Positions 18,230-27,773 of a DNA stretch of 64,000 nt are shown piece by piece. A program made the translations under genes and the position numbers. This stretch comes from BOG-1112 sp964611335 (GTDB lineage Bacteria > Bdellovibrionota_B > Oligoflexia > Oligoflexales > Bog-1112): positions 62,001 through 126,000 of the forward strand of contig CAZSXR010000001.1 in the NCBI GenBank assembly GCA_964611335.1, written 5' to 3'. The notes below the pieces were generated by a model that did no database searches, was not told where the DNA came from, and saw only the letters and a program-made list of their open reading frames with translations. The stretch's first letter is position 1. Each line of letters starts with the position of its first letter.

Positions 18230-18330
18230 GAAATGTAGTGTTTATGGGAAGCCTCGTCTCTCAATTGAGGGTGTTTAACAAGAATTTTGCCAAAGATTGA
18301 ACGTTGAGATATAGGCGCTGAATTGGATTT

Positions 18331-21300
18331 ATGAAAGCTCGCTTGAGACATTTTATTGTTGGACTCGTCATGGTTGGCGCTGCTATGGCAGTGCTCAATG
18401 TTCTTATCGACAATCCCTATACACAGAAATTTTTCGCGGCTTATCTCAACAAAGTCATTTCTCGAGAAACATACCTCTCTGTGAATTTTTCATCGATGGA
18501 CCTCAGTATTTTTCCACTCGAAGTCAATATATTCGGTGTCCAAGCCTCTTCGACTTTAGACAGAGATAAAGACGTATCTGCAAGTGCCGTTCAGGTTAAA
18601 ATTCGTGTGTCTATTCTTTCCTTCATGCTTGGAAAACCAAGTTTAAGCCTCATTCATGTCGATGGTCTCAATCTCCGTTTATCTTCTGACATGCAGGGGA
18701 CTTTTTTTAAAGAGCGGCTTCGTTCTTCAAAAAAATCGAATTTGGATTCTTGGTTTATAAATAGAGTTTCCTTAGAAAATGCACAGGTTCTTTTCAATGC
18801 TTCGGGTCCAGAAAAAAAAGGATCCCACATTCATATTTCAGCACTCAATGGAAGTCTAACACTCAAAGAATGGGATGATGTTAAAGGAGATCTGGACATT
18901 GGTTCTATAAGCTTGTTTCATAGTGGAAAAGAGCAGTTGAGAGAAACGTCCGTAAAATCTCTGTTTCGCTGGCATCATAATCAAATTACGTTGGATTCTC
19001 TGTTAATAAGCGACCCACTTTTCCAATTGAAAGCCCAATTGAAAGGAATTCTCGCTCTCGATGCATCCAAACCACGTTATATGCGTGTCGAAGGATCAAC
19101 AGAAGTCGATGCAGATTTACAAATTTTAGAGAAACTTCTGAACTGGAAAAAAACGCATGGACATGCGCGTGTTCATAGCAAGCTTTTCGTCAATATTCCT
19201 TATCCAAAAATTGAAGACTCATCTTTTTTCATGGATGGTTTTTTAGAAGCTGAAAATGGGTATTTGTCTGATATTCGCATTTACGATAGCACCTCACATT
19301 TCTATGCGGATAACAATATTATCAACTTTAAAGATACTAAGATCATCATAAATAAAGAAGAGAAAGCTCATCTGAACGGAAATATTCATCTCAATGAAAA
19401 AGTAGATTTTGATTTTAAAGGACGTGTTAAAGATCTGAGTCTTTCCAAAATTATTTCATCTTTCGGCCCAAAATTTGAAGACGTCGATTTTTTGACATAC
19501 TCTGATAACATTGCATTTCATGGGACGGGTGAGCCTTTCAAGATGGAACTCGAGGGACAGGCTGAGATCGTAAACATCGATTTTCCACTAATTAAAATTG
19601 ATAGGAAGAAATACCAGAGAGCCCCAGCTTGTTTTACAAATTTAAATTTGTCTTTTAATAGCCGACGTATGGATTTCAATGACAGTGAAGCTCTTTGTTT
19701 TATTCCATCTGAAAATCATATACCAAGTCCTCCGAAATCGAAAAATTTTGTGATCTCATCTTCCTTTCTTTTCCGAAGCACTCTTCTTTTAAGAGACTAC
19801 ATTGATTTTGAAGAAGGTCCTCATTTTACTATTCTAGCAAATAAGGCTCAGCTCGCATTAGCTCAATCTTTTTTGCAAACGGATCTATCAGGCACAGCAA
19901 ACGTAGTGACGCGGATTCATGAGAAAAATAAGAAAGTGCATATTTCAAATGAATTGACCGCTCAGAATTTTCAATGGGGGAAGATTCCATTCGGAAATTT
20001 GAAGACGAATTTAGAAGTTGTCGATAACCGAGTGGAGTGGACGAAATTAGAGAGTAGTGATGGGCAATTTCAAATTCAAAGTCCAAAGGGCTCATTTGAA
20101 TGGGGTAAGGATGTCTTATCTTTTGATATTCGGGCTAAGCATATTCCCAAAAATATGAGTTCAGATCTTATCGGTCTCATAGATCATGATCATGTTTCTA
20201 AATTTCATGGAGCCATTGAAGAGATTGATGCTTCAGTTCAGATCCCCATTTCTAAAATTTCAGAGATCTCTTTGAATGGGAGAGCAAAAATTAAGGATGT
20301 GGATTATGACGGAAGAGGTATTTTCAAAAATTTAAGTTTCACAAATCGGAGTGCACACCAGATCTTTCATTTCAAAGATATACAAGTGGAATCTGGGCCT
20401 GTGAAAATGTCTGGAGAATTTAAATATACAAAAAGAGGTCATGGTGAGATCTTTGATAAAGACGATGAAATGGAGATTCTTATTTCGGACCTCAAAGATG
20501 AGGTGAAAGCGGAAGACTTTAAAGACATAGAATTTCTTTCAAAATATTTTGAACCTCTGAACCTTCGTGGAAGACTCAACATCAATGCTCAGGTCAAGGG
20601 CCCCTTAAAACGTCTAGGGGGTTTTATAGATATGAGTGTGGAAGATTTTTCAGCTCGTAAAATTCCTCTGTCTCCTTTGAAATTTAAAGGTTTTATCAAT
20701 CACTCTCGTTTGCAAGTTTATGTGAGTCAACCTGGTGATAATTTCTTGGGCAGCTTAGATTTTGACTTCGATGGGAAAGGAGTTCCTTTCAAATGGTTTT
20801 TGGGTTTGAAGCAATTTGATTTGAGACCTTGGACGCCTGAGTTTTTCAATAAAGATGCCAGAAATTATGCATATACAACTTTGGAACTTTCTTTATCGGG
20901 GACTTTAGATCGTTTTTGGCAATCTACAGGTTATTTGAAATGGGGAGATTTGAATATTGGTTATTTCCCAGACTCTCATGAAATTGTAGAGCCTGTATAT
21001 TTGAGAGCCTCTCATTCTGCAACGATTCTTATAAAAAATGGTGAACTTAATTTGGAGAAAGATCAGACTTTCAAAGTTTTAGGAGAGGATTTGGAAGTTG
21101 ATATGAAGCTTTCAAAAAGTCAATTGCCTAAAAAGGTGGGAGTACATGTTAACTCTGTATTGCGTTTGTCCAAATTGAAACGACTTTTCCCTTTGTTGCA
21201 GTCAGCAGAAGGAACTCTATTTGGAAAATTGAGTTTGGAAGGGGCTGTTGATGATTTGAATGTGAAGGCCCGACTTTATTCGAAGGTGCCTGAAAAAGAT

Positions 21301-22491
21301 GAAAAAGCTGTGATGATTTCTACAGTCGATTACAATCCAGCTTTTGAAAACGTGAAAGTCGATATCGTCTATGAAAATCATCTTATCCAGATAAAGGAAT
21401 TGAGTGCCAATAAAGGCAGAGGTCGCATACGTGTTGAGGGGGACTATGATCTTGTAGGGGATGTGAAGCGGTCTCAGCTGAAATTGAATTTTGATCAAGC
21501 TTCCTTTGATTTGAACGTTCCTTATTTAAAAACAATGTATACCACCATCGGTGGTGATATTATTATTTCAGGAAACGAACGACCGTACAAAGTTGATGGG
21601 AATCTCAAAATTATAAGAGCACAGACAGATCGTTTTTTAGATATTGAAAGTGAGATTATCAAGGAGTATGCAGCTGGACATAGTGCTTACAACACTTTTC
21701 AGAAAAATAAAAAGCCTTTGTTTAATTTAAATCTTGCAATTGAAGCAACGAAATCAGTGGATATTACGAGTCAATCTTTCGGTTCAACTTTGTCAGGCAA
21801 TGTGAATGTGAGAGGGACCAATGAAAAACCTATATTAAACGGGTTTGTGAGCGTGGATAGAGGTAAATTCCGGTATAAGAGAGACTTCACAATTTCTCGG
21901 GGAGAGTTGGTTTTTGACAACCCGCTTAAGAATGATCCTAAGTTGAATATGGTAGCCATTTCTCAGATTGGGAATTATTCGGTGACCATTTTTATGTCTG
22001 GGGAAGCATCCAAGCCCCTTGTGGATATCAATGTGGACCCATCTACTAAGGATGATGGGAGTGCTATTTCTCGGCTAGATGCGATTGTGCTCTTGTCAAC
22101 AGGGCGTCTTCCCGAAACGGATACGCGTTCACAGGATGCTCGTGGAGTTGTCGTGAGCACCGGTATTAATTTATATGCAGCTCAACTTCCTTTTGATAGA
22201 TTTAATGAGTTAACAGGTCAGCGTTATGTATCTCCGTATGTGAACTATACAACAGATGATCAGGGAAATCCGGTGGCGCAATTGAATGTACCTATTCATA
22301 TAACAGATTTGGTGGAGGCTATTATTCAAACAATCCCCAATAAGACGTCTGCTTCTATTCAAGTCCCCCTACATGACAATATTTCTGTTTCGGGAAGTGC
22401 GTCATCAACATCGCGGACTACGGATACAATCCAGGAAAGTACACAGACACAGAGTGGTTTTGATGTTAAATTTACATTTCCTTTTAAGTAG
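18331..22491 (+). CDS. tamB: TamB-family (DUF490) translocation and assembly protein
   Basis: The 1386-residue protein has an N-terminal signal anchor (residues 8-25) and a very long beta-rich, repeated periplasmic body typical of AsmA/TamB bridge proteins. The C-terminal conserved DUF490 part contains SGNVNVRGTNEKPILNGFVSV, the RGKF...LVFDNPLKNDP segment and LPFDRFNELTGQRYVSPY. TamB spans the periplasm and works with an Omp85 partner in outer-membrane assembly or phospholipid transport. The partner gene follows after 5 bases. Confidence 0.92.
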   Translation: MKARLRHFIVGLVMVGAAMAVLNVLIDNPYTQKFFAAYLNKVISRETYLSVNFSSMDLSIFPLEVNIFGVQASSTLDRDKDVSASAVQVKIRVSILSFMLGKPSLSLIHVDGLNLRLSSDMQGTFFKERLRSSKKSNLDSWFINRVSLENAQVLFNASGPEKKGSHIHISALNGSLTLKEWDDVKGDLDIGSISLFHSGKEQLRETSVKSLFRWHHNQITLDSLLISDPLFQLKAQLKGILALDASKPRYMRVEGSTEVDADLQILEKLLNWKKTHGHARVHSKLFVNIPYPKIEDSSFFMDGFLEAENGYLSDIRIYDSTSHFYADNNIINFKDTKIIINKEEKAHLNGNIHLNEKVDFDFKGRVKDLSLSKIISSFGPKFEDVDFLTYSDNIAFHGTGEPFKMELEGQAEIVNIDFPLIKIDRKKYQRAPACFTNLNLSFNSRRMDFNDSEALCFIPSENHIPSPPKSKNFVISSSFLFRSTLLLRDYIDFEEGPHFTILANKAQLALAQSFLQTDLSGTANVVTRIHEKNKKVHISNELTAQNFQWGKIPFGNLKTNLEVVDNRVEWTKLESSDGQFQIQSPKGSFEWGKDVLSFDIRAKHIPKNMSSDLIGLIDHDHVSKFHGAIEEIDASVQIPISKISEISLNGRAKIKDVDYDGRGIFKNLSFTNRSAHQIFHFKDIQVESGPVKMSGEFKYTKRGHGEIFDKDDEMEILISDLKDEVKAEDFKDIEFLSKYFEPLNLRGRLNINAQVKGPLKRLGGFIDMSVEDFSARKIPLSPLKFKGFINHSRLQVYVSQPGDNFLGSLDFDFDGKGVPFKWFLGLKQFDLRPWTPEFFNKDARNYAYTTLELSLSGTLDRFWQSTGYLKWGDLNIGYFPDSHEIVEPVYLRASHSATILIKNGELNLEKDQTFKVLGEDLEVDMKLSKSQLPKKVGVHVNSVLRLSKLKRLFPLLQSAEGTLFGKLSLEGAVDDLNVKARLYSKVPEKDEKAVMISTVDYNPAFENVKVDIVYENHLIQIKELSANKGRGRIRVEGDYDLVGDVKRSQLKLNFDQASFDLNVPYLKTMYTTIGGDIIISGNERPYKVDGNLKIIRAQTDRFLDIESEIIKEYAAGHSAYNTFQKNKKPLFNLNLAIEATKSVDITSQSFGSTLSGNVNVRGTNEKPILNGFVSVDRGKFRYKRDFTISRGELVFDNPLKNDPKLNMVAISQIGNYSVTIFMSGEASKPLVDINVDPSTKDDGSAISRLDAIVLLSTGRLPETDTRSQDARGVVVSTGINLYAAQLPFDRFNELTGQRYVSPYVNYTTDDQGNPVAQLNVPIHITDLVEAIIQTIPNKTSASIQVPLHDNISVSGSASSTSRTTDTIQESTQTQSGFDVKFTFPFK

Positions 22492-22496
22492 AATCC

Positions 22497-25418
22497 ATGA
22501 AAACAATTGTAATCACACTCGGGTTGTGCATCTCAACATCATTAATGTTTGCGGATTTTCATAAGGGATTTAATTTTGAAAAAAATAAAGAATCTTTTCT
22601 CAAAGAGTTAAACGCAGCATCTTCCATCGAAGAAGTCGATCAAGCACTAAGACGTCTTGATCAAAAAGAGCCTTTGGATCGTTTAGAAGTCTCCTTGCAT
22701 GATCAAAGCATATGGGAGGCAACGACGGAGCGTCCCCTTCTTATTCGTGACATATCTATAAAATCAGGGCTTTCAAGTAAAATTCAAATAGAAAAAATAA
22801 AAAATAAATATATTGGTAAACCAAGCTCTCTCTATGTGAAAAATTCATTGATTGCAGAATTAAGAGAGTATGTCGCACTTATCGGTTATCCTCATGCTGA
22901 ATTTTTTTTAAAGGAAAAATCATCTTCCACTTCGACTAATTATGATCTTGCGATTTCTTCCAATAATCCATGTCTTATTCGAAGCATTCATACACAATTT
23001 AAAATTCCAGAAGATACTAACTTGGATCTGAACGTTGGTGAAGTTTGTGATATGGAAAATATTCGGGATAAAATCGAAGATTTTGAAAAAATGCTCATAG
23101 ACGAAGGATATCAAAACTCAAGTGTTCAAGTTATGAATGCTCAATTTACAGATGATTTTTTAAATCTTGATCTGGTTATAAGTGGAAAAATTGGAGATCG
23201 TATCAATTACGAGTTTATAGATGAATCGAGTATTGTTATATCGAGTGCGTTGGATGTAGAAACTGCAGCTTTTTTTAGAAAGAACTATTCAGATCCTTTC
23301 GTAGTTAAAAAGCGGGTTATCGAATATTTTAAAAATAGAGGGTATGAATTCCCTATCGTTAAAGGACCTACAAAACAGGTTGAAGATGATGGTTCTGTCA
23401 CTTATTTTTATTACATAAATCCCGGTGAAAAATCTGAGATAACGAATCTTATAATTGAAGGAAATTATCAAGTTTCCACCGAAGATATTAAAAATGTTGT
23501 GATCACAACAAATTTCGTGGAGTTGTTTTCAAGTAATGAAGCCAAAAATCTGGATAAGATAAGAAATAAAATTTTAAATCTCTATCGCAACCGAGGTTTT
23601 TGGGATGCAAAAATTCTCAAACTGAGTCTTCAGTTTCTCTCTAACGGAAAAGTAGCAGTTGCTCATGTAAGTGTGGATGAAGGAATCTTAAGACGATTGA
23701 AGAGTATTGTAATTTCTGGCAACCATGCTCTTTCCGTTGCAGATATAGAAGATTTGCTGAAAACTAAAATCGACGAAGCTCTTTCTCAAGAAGATATTTC
23801 AGGGCTAGAAGCTAAAATTATTGAGAGTTATTTTAATAAGGGATTCTTAGATGCAAAGGCGAATATTTCTGTTGATGTTGAAGAGAACGCAAATGAGCTT
23901 AATGCAAGTGTAAAGATTGATGTTTCAGAATCGAAAATTTTTCATATTGGTCAATTGACCATTCGAGGTTTGATAGATACATATCCTTATGTGGTCTCCC
24001 GTGAGTTTCATTTGGAATCGGGAGATGTCTACGATCAGAGTTCGATCAATCAGACGCGAACGGATCTTTTAAACTTGGGAATTTTTAGTTCTGTGACAAT
24101 TGAACGTGGAGAAGTCTATGAGATGCAAACCCACAAAGTTGTAGATTTGTTAGTGAATGTTCGAGAATCGGATGCAGGAAGAATTAAATTCGGACCTGGT
24201 TATAATATTTCGAGGGGTTTGCAGTATGGGACGGAATTATCCTATTATAATCTTTGGGGCACAGGAAGACGGATTACGTTTCGAGGTTCTTTGAGTGAGG
24301 AGAAACAACAGAGTTCTATCAATTCCTTGAAGGATCTCTCAGGTGAAACTCTTTTGGGTCGCAAGTTGAGTTTAAGCTATACAGAACCTCATATTTTTAA
24401 TTGGAATTTAACTGGAAATGCTTCGGTCTCGCACCAAGCTATTGCGGATGATATTTGGAAAATTTCAAATACTTTGGAACTTTCTTTAGCTCATATTTTT
24501 AATTATTGGCACCTTCAAGGTACATTAACCCCATTTTATAGATTTCAACTTTTAGAAGACGAAGGAACGCCTTCACAGAGCGACAGTTTGGTGACTACTG
24601 GTTTTTCACGTGTGGGTTCTATTGGGCTTCGTTATAGATTGGATAAAAGGAATAATCTTTCTTTTCCTACTTCTGGTTTTTTATTCAACACGGAGTTGAG
24701 TTGGGCGCGAGAGGCTTTCTTCAGCGAGTACCGTTACTTCAAATGGTATATCAGTAACAGTTATTACAAAGATTTGTTTGCAGGGGTTATTTTTGCGTTC
24801 AATGCAAATCTAACATCTTATGAAAATATACGACGTATTTCCTCGGATTTGCCAGACGTTCTTCCTGCAAACCAACGTCTACTTGCAGGAGGAGCCAATG
24901 ATGTTCGTGGTTTTGCTCACCAACTTGGGCCTTATGTGTTGATACAAAGTCCGAAGCCTACTGGGAGTTCGCAAGAACCTCCCTCCGGTGGGAGTCAACT
25001 TGTGGTTGTGAAAACAGAGTTACGAAAAGAAGTTCTAAACGAAGTTATGTCTGTCTCTTTATTCTGGGATTTAGGAAATTCGTTTTTTTCAAAGCAAGAA
25101 TATGATGCCATTATGGAAAGATTTGATGAGACCAATACTCCCGCTGCAAAGCGGTCTTTGGAAGATAATTTTGCGTATAATTTTGAAGATATATTCACAC
25201 GCCCCAAATTGTTTCTGGAGAAGAACTATCATGCAATAGGTATTTCTTTGGGACTTCTTACTCCTTTGGGAGCCTTGAATGCTTCTTTGGGATGGCCTAT
25301 AGTGGAGCCCCAATCTCGCAATTGTAGAGTGGAAGGAATTTGCTATTCAAGAGAGGCGGATAAGCCTCAGTGGATTCAAAAAGTAAACTTTGATTTTAAT
25401 ATTGGTGCTGAATTTTAG
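22497..25418 (+). CDS. tamA: Omp85-family outer-membrane protein, TamA-like, with extended POTRA array
   Basis: The 973-residue protein has a signal peptide (1-19), then about five or six POTRA-like repeats over residues 75-545 (for example ITNLIIEGNYQVSTEDI and LKSIVISGNHALSVADIED). A surface-antigen barrel follows, with the L6 motif VRGF inside GGANDVRGF and a last strand ending FNIGAEF. E. coli TamA has three POTRA domains and about 577 residues, so this one is much longer, nearer to BamA in plan. The tandem with tamB points to TamA; BamA-like function is the alternative. Confidence 0.88.
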   Translation: MKTIVITLGLCISTSLMFADFHKGFNFEKNKESFLKELNAASSIEEVDQALRRLDQKEPLDRLEVSLHDQSIWEATTERPLLIRDISIKSGLSSKIQIEKIKNKYIGKPSSLYVKNSLIAELREYVALIGYPHAEFFLKEKSSSTSTNYDLAISSNNPCLIRSIHTQFKIPEDTNLDLNVGEVCDMENIRDKIEDFEKMLIDEGYQNSSVQVMNAQFTDDFLNLDLVISGKIGDRINYEFIDESSIVISSALDVETAAFFRKNYSDPFVVKKRVIEYFKNRGYEFPIVKGPTKQVEDDGSVTYFYYINPGEKSEITNLIIEGNYQVSTEDIKNVVITTNFVELFSSNEAKNLDKIRNKILNLYRNRGFWDAKILKLSLQFLSNGKVAVAHVSVDEGILRRLKSIVISGNHALSVADIEDLLKTKIDEALSQEDISGLEAKIIESYFNKGFLDAKANISVDVEENANELNASVKIDVSESKIFHIGQLTIRGLIDTYPYVVSREFHLESGDVYDQSSINQTRTDLLNLGIFSSVTIERGEVYEMQTHKVVDLLVNVRESDAGRIKFGPGYNISRGLQYGTELSYYNLWGTGRRITFRGSLSEEKQQSSINSLKDLSGETLLGRKLSLSYTEPHIFNWNLTGNASVSHQAIADDIWKISNTLELSLAHIFNYWHLQGTLTPFYRFQLLEDEGTPSQSDSLVTTGFSRVGSIGLRYRLDKRNNLSFPTSGFLFNTELSWAREAFFSEYRYFKWYISNSYYKDLFAGVIFAFNANLTSYENIRRISSDLPDVLPANQRLLAGGANDVRGFAHQLGPYVLIQSPKPTGSSQEPPSGGSQLVVVKTELRKEVLNEVMSVSLFWDLGNSFFSKQEYDAIMERFDETNTPAAKRSLEDNFAYNFEDIFTRPKLFLEKNYHAIGISLGLLTPLGALNASLGWPIVEPQSRNCRVEGICYSREADKPQWIQKVNFDFNIGAEF

Positions 25419-25432
25419 AAAGGTTTTGAAGA

Positions 25433-26158
25433 ATGACGAAAGTAGCTTTAGTGACAGGTGGTTCTCGTGGAATCGGAGCGGCCTGTGTGAGAGTTCTCGC
25501 ACGTGAAGGTTATACAATAGCTTTGCATTATTTAAGTAATGAGGCAAAAGCGAAAGAGATCTGTGATGAGATTCCTGAATCCAAAGCTTTCTGTTTTGAT
25601 CTCAGTAAAGAAGAGTCTTGCACGGAACTTATCAACGATGTGAAGAAGCACTTTGGGAGAATCGATGTTCTCGTCAATAATGCAGGGGTTGCTATAGATC
25701 AAGTGATTACCTTTGCAAAACCTGAAGATTTTACCAGAACTCTGAATACCAATTTGAAGCCTGTCTTTTTACTCTCGAAATTGGCTTCAAAACTTATGAT
25801 TAAGCAAAAATCAGGTTCTATTATCAATCTTACTTCGATCGTGGGACATACAGGAAATCCTGGGCAGTCTATGTATTCTGCAAGCAAGAGTGCCATTACA
25901 GGACTCACAAAATCCATGGCCTATGACCTTGCTGGATTTGGTATACGCTGCAATTGTGTAGCTCCCGGTTTTATAGATACGGATATGACATCAAATCTAA
26001 GTGGTGAGATAAAAGAAAACTTTCTTTCTAAAATTCCTTTGAAACGGTTGGGATCGCCAGAAGAAGTTGCAAACGCAGTTGCCTTTCTTGCTTCCGAAAA
26101 AGCTTCTTACATCACAGGGTCTACGATTCATGTAAACGGTGGGCTTTACTCGAATTAA
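25433..26158 (+). CDS. fabG: Short-chain dehydrogenase, 3-oxoacyl-ACP reductase type
   Basis: The 241-residue SDR has TGGSRGIG (NADP-binding, residues 8-15), NNAG, the catalytic Ser...YSASK, and NCVAPGFIDTDM. It most resembles FabG, which reduces 3-oxoacyl-ACP in fatty acid synthesis. It follows tamA after 14 bases with AAAGG upstream. Because no other fab gene is adjacent, a different SDR substrate remains possible. It converges on gspN with 3 bases between. Confidence 0.85.
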   Translation: MTKVALVTGGSRGIGAACVRVLAREGYTIALHYLSNEAKAKEICDEIPESKAFCFDLSKEESCTELINDVKKHFGRIDVLVNNAGVAIDQVITFAKPEDFTRTLNTNLKPVFLLSKLASKLMIKQKSGSIINLTSIVGHTGNPGQSMYSASKSAITGLTKSMAYDLAGFGIRCNCVAPGFIDTDMTSNLSGEIKENFLSKIPLKRLGSPEEVANAVAFLASEKASYITGSTIHVNGGLYSN

Positions 26159-26161
26159 CTT

Positions 26162-27094
26162 TTACAATATTTTGATGTCGGGACCAGGAATCACAGGGCC
26201 TGATATCTTGATATTTAAATTCCCGTCTGCGTCTTTGCCTGCTATTGCATTAACAACAACACCAAAAGTATTCTTAAGTTCTTTGAAAAGTTGAACTCGT
26301 ATTTCCATATCTAAAATGGACTGTTCTACCTTTGATTTTTCGAGAATTTTTCCAACTAAAGCTATGTCAAGATCTTTGGTTTTTATCCGCGATGCAGGGT
26401 CAAAACTAAAAGTGCCACCTTGAGAGTTGGCTTTGATTACAGCACTTTCAAACTTCTGAGTAGGAATTTGCATAGAGGGATCGAAGTCTATGCTTGCATC
26501 CATCAAACTGATGTTCATAGTTCCGTTGGAACGACTGAAATCCGAAGTGTTAAGACTGAAATCCATTTGGGCATTGAGTTTGCCTGTGACTGTGATTTTC
26601 TCAAGAATCGGTTTGATAAAGGGGTTTGTGTTTGGATTAGTTGCACGTGCTTTGAGTGCCAGTTCGATGAAGTTTCCGAATGTAAATTTATCACTGTTCA
26701 TCGTTACGGATGAAGGAATAAAGTTTTTTGAAAGAAGATCAAAAATTCCAAAACCTAGGCCTAAGTCTAATTCTCCGTTTGTGGCATCGTTGATTGCAAC
26801 ATCAACTTTGATCCTTCCTATTAAAAGGTTCAGCATATTGATTTTAGCTTTCAGTCTTTTTAATTCCACAGTCTTATCATTTGCTCCAGAACGGATTTCT
26901 ATTCCTTCCGCGTGAAGTCCAAAGGGAAGACTCGGACCAAGATCTTTGATATTCAAAGTAAGTCCTGTAGTCTGTGTGATCTGAATGGAAAGTGTTTCTT
27001 TCAATATGTTGTAGGGGAAAGAAAGAAAAAGAAAGAGACCGAAACTGAGTATACCCACTATTACATAAATTAGAATTTTTGAAATTTTTTTCAT
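26162..27094 (-). CDS. gspN: Type II secretion protein GspN
   Basis: The 310-residue protein has one N-terminal membrane segment (residues 7-27) and a beta-rich periplasmic domain with AsmA-like patterning (GLTLNIKDLGPSLPFGLHAEGIEI, AKINMLNLLIG). This is the long GspN form found in delta-proteobacterial and related gsp operons. It is the last gene of the operon, 26 bases after gspM. Its exact role in the secretion complex is not well defined. Confidence 0.82.
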   Translation of the reverse strand: MKKISKILIYVIVGILSFGLFLFLSFPYNILKETLSIQITQTTGLTLNIKDLGPSLPFGLHAEGIEIRSGANDKTVELKRLKAKINMLNLLIGRIKVDVAINDATNGELDLGLGFGIFDLLSKNFIPSSVTMNSDKFTFGNFIELALKARATNPNTNPFIKPILEKITVTGKLNAQMDFSLNTSDFSRSNGTMNISLMDASIDFDPSMQIPTQKFESAVIKANSQGGTFSFDPASRIKTKDLDIALVGKILEKSKVEQSILDMEIRVQLFKELKNTFGVVVNAIAGKDADGNLNIKISGPVIPGPDIKIL

Positions 27095-27120
27095 TTTTTT
27101 CTTTCTCTCTCTTAATCCGA

Positions 27121-27765
27121 TTATTTCTTCACAGAGTAACCACGAAACATCAGGCTTGTGTCAAAATACAATTTATTTCCGTATTGTCCTGTGATTTTTA
27201 TGTCCTGTAGACGTATGTAACGCTCAGCTTTTTCAACTTCCGTAACGAAATGAAGCAGTCGAGGTATGGAAATCTGAGGGACTCTCAGTTCTATGTGAAC
27301 TTCTTTGATCGAATCACTCAAAGGGTTTGAAGAGTCGAGTTCAATTTCTTTTTCTGTCAGATCTCTCATAGCAATACCTTTTTCTTTGGTCAATTTTTCG
27401 AAAAAGGGTTTGAAAGACAAACCTCGCGTTTTGTTTTTTACAAGATCTTCCAGTTTTGAAAAGCGTTTTTCTTCCGCTTGGTCTACCAGTTTATAATTTC
27501 GAAGCTCCTGTAATGAACTTACGCTGAGACTCAATTCGTTTTCCAAGCTGCGAACTTGTGAAAAATAGAGAGCAAATGCGGATAATATAAGCAAAGAAAT
27601 GGCGCCTACACCAATGGCGAAAGCACCATTTCTTTGAGCAGGGGATAGCTTGTAAAAGCTATCCATGAGGAAGTCAAGACGCTCATTATTAGTTCCGAAG
27701 AGTCGGACGCGTAGGGTTTTTGTATACTTCGCAAACGTTTGTTGAAAACTATCTTTAAGGGACAT
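27121..27765 (-). CDS. gspM: Type II secretion inner-membrane protein GspM
   Basis: The 214-residue protein has a cytoplasmic N-terminus, one membrane segment (about residues 50-69), a short coiled coil (RSLENELSLSVSSLQELRN) and a periplasmic ferredoxin-like domain. It is assigned from this layout and its place between gspL and gspN, as GspM sequences diverge strongly. GspM binds GspL in the inner-membrane platform. AGGA lies before the ATG. Confidence 0.8.
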   Translation of the reverse strand: MSLKDSFQQTFAKYTKTLRVRLFGTNNERLDFLMDSFYKLSPAQRNGAFAIGVGAISLLILSAFALYFSQVRSLENELSLSVSSLQELRNYKLVDQAEEKRFSKLEDLVKNKTRGLSFKPFFEKLTKEKGIAMRDLTEKEIELDSSNPLSDSIKEVHIELRVPQISIPRLLHFVTEVEKAERYIRLQDIKITGQYGNKLYFDTSLMFRGYSVKK

Positions 27766-27773
27766 AGTGAATC

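Noticed and set aside
26490..26915. 141-codon plus-strand frame opposite gspN
   Set aside because: It is antisense to gspN, whose membrane segment, length and operon position are convincing.
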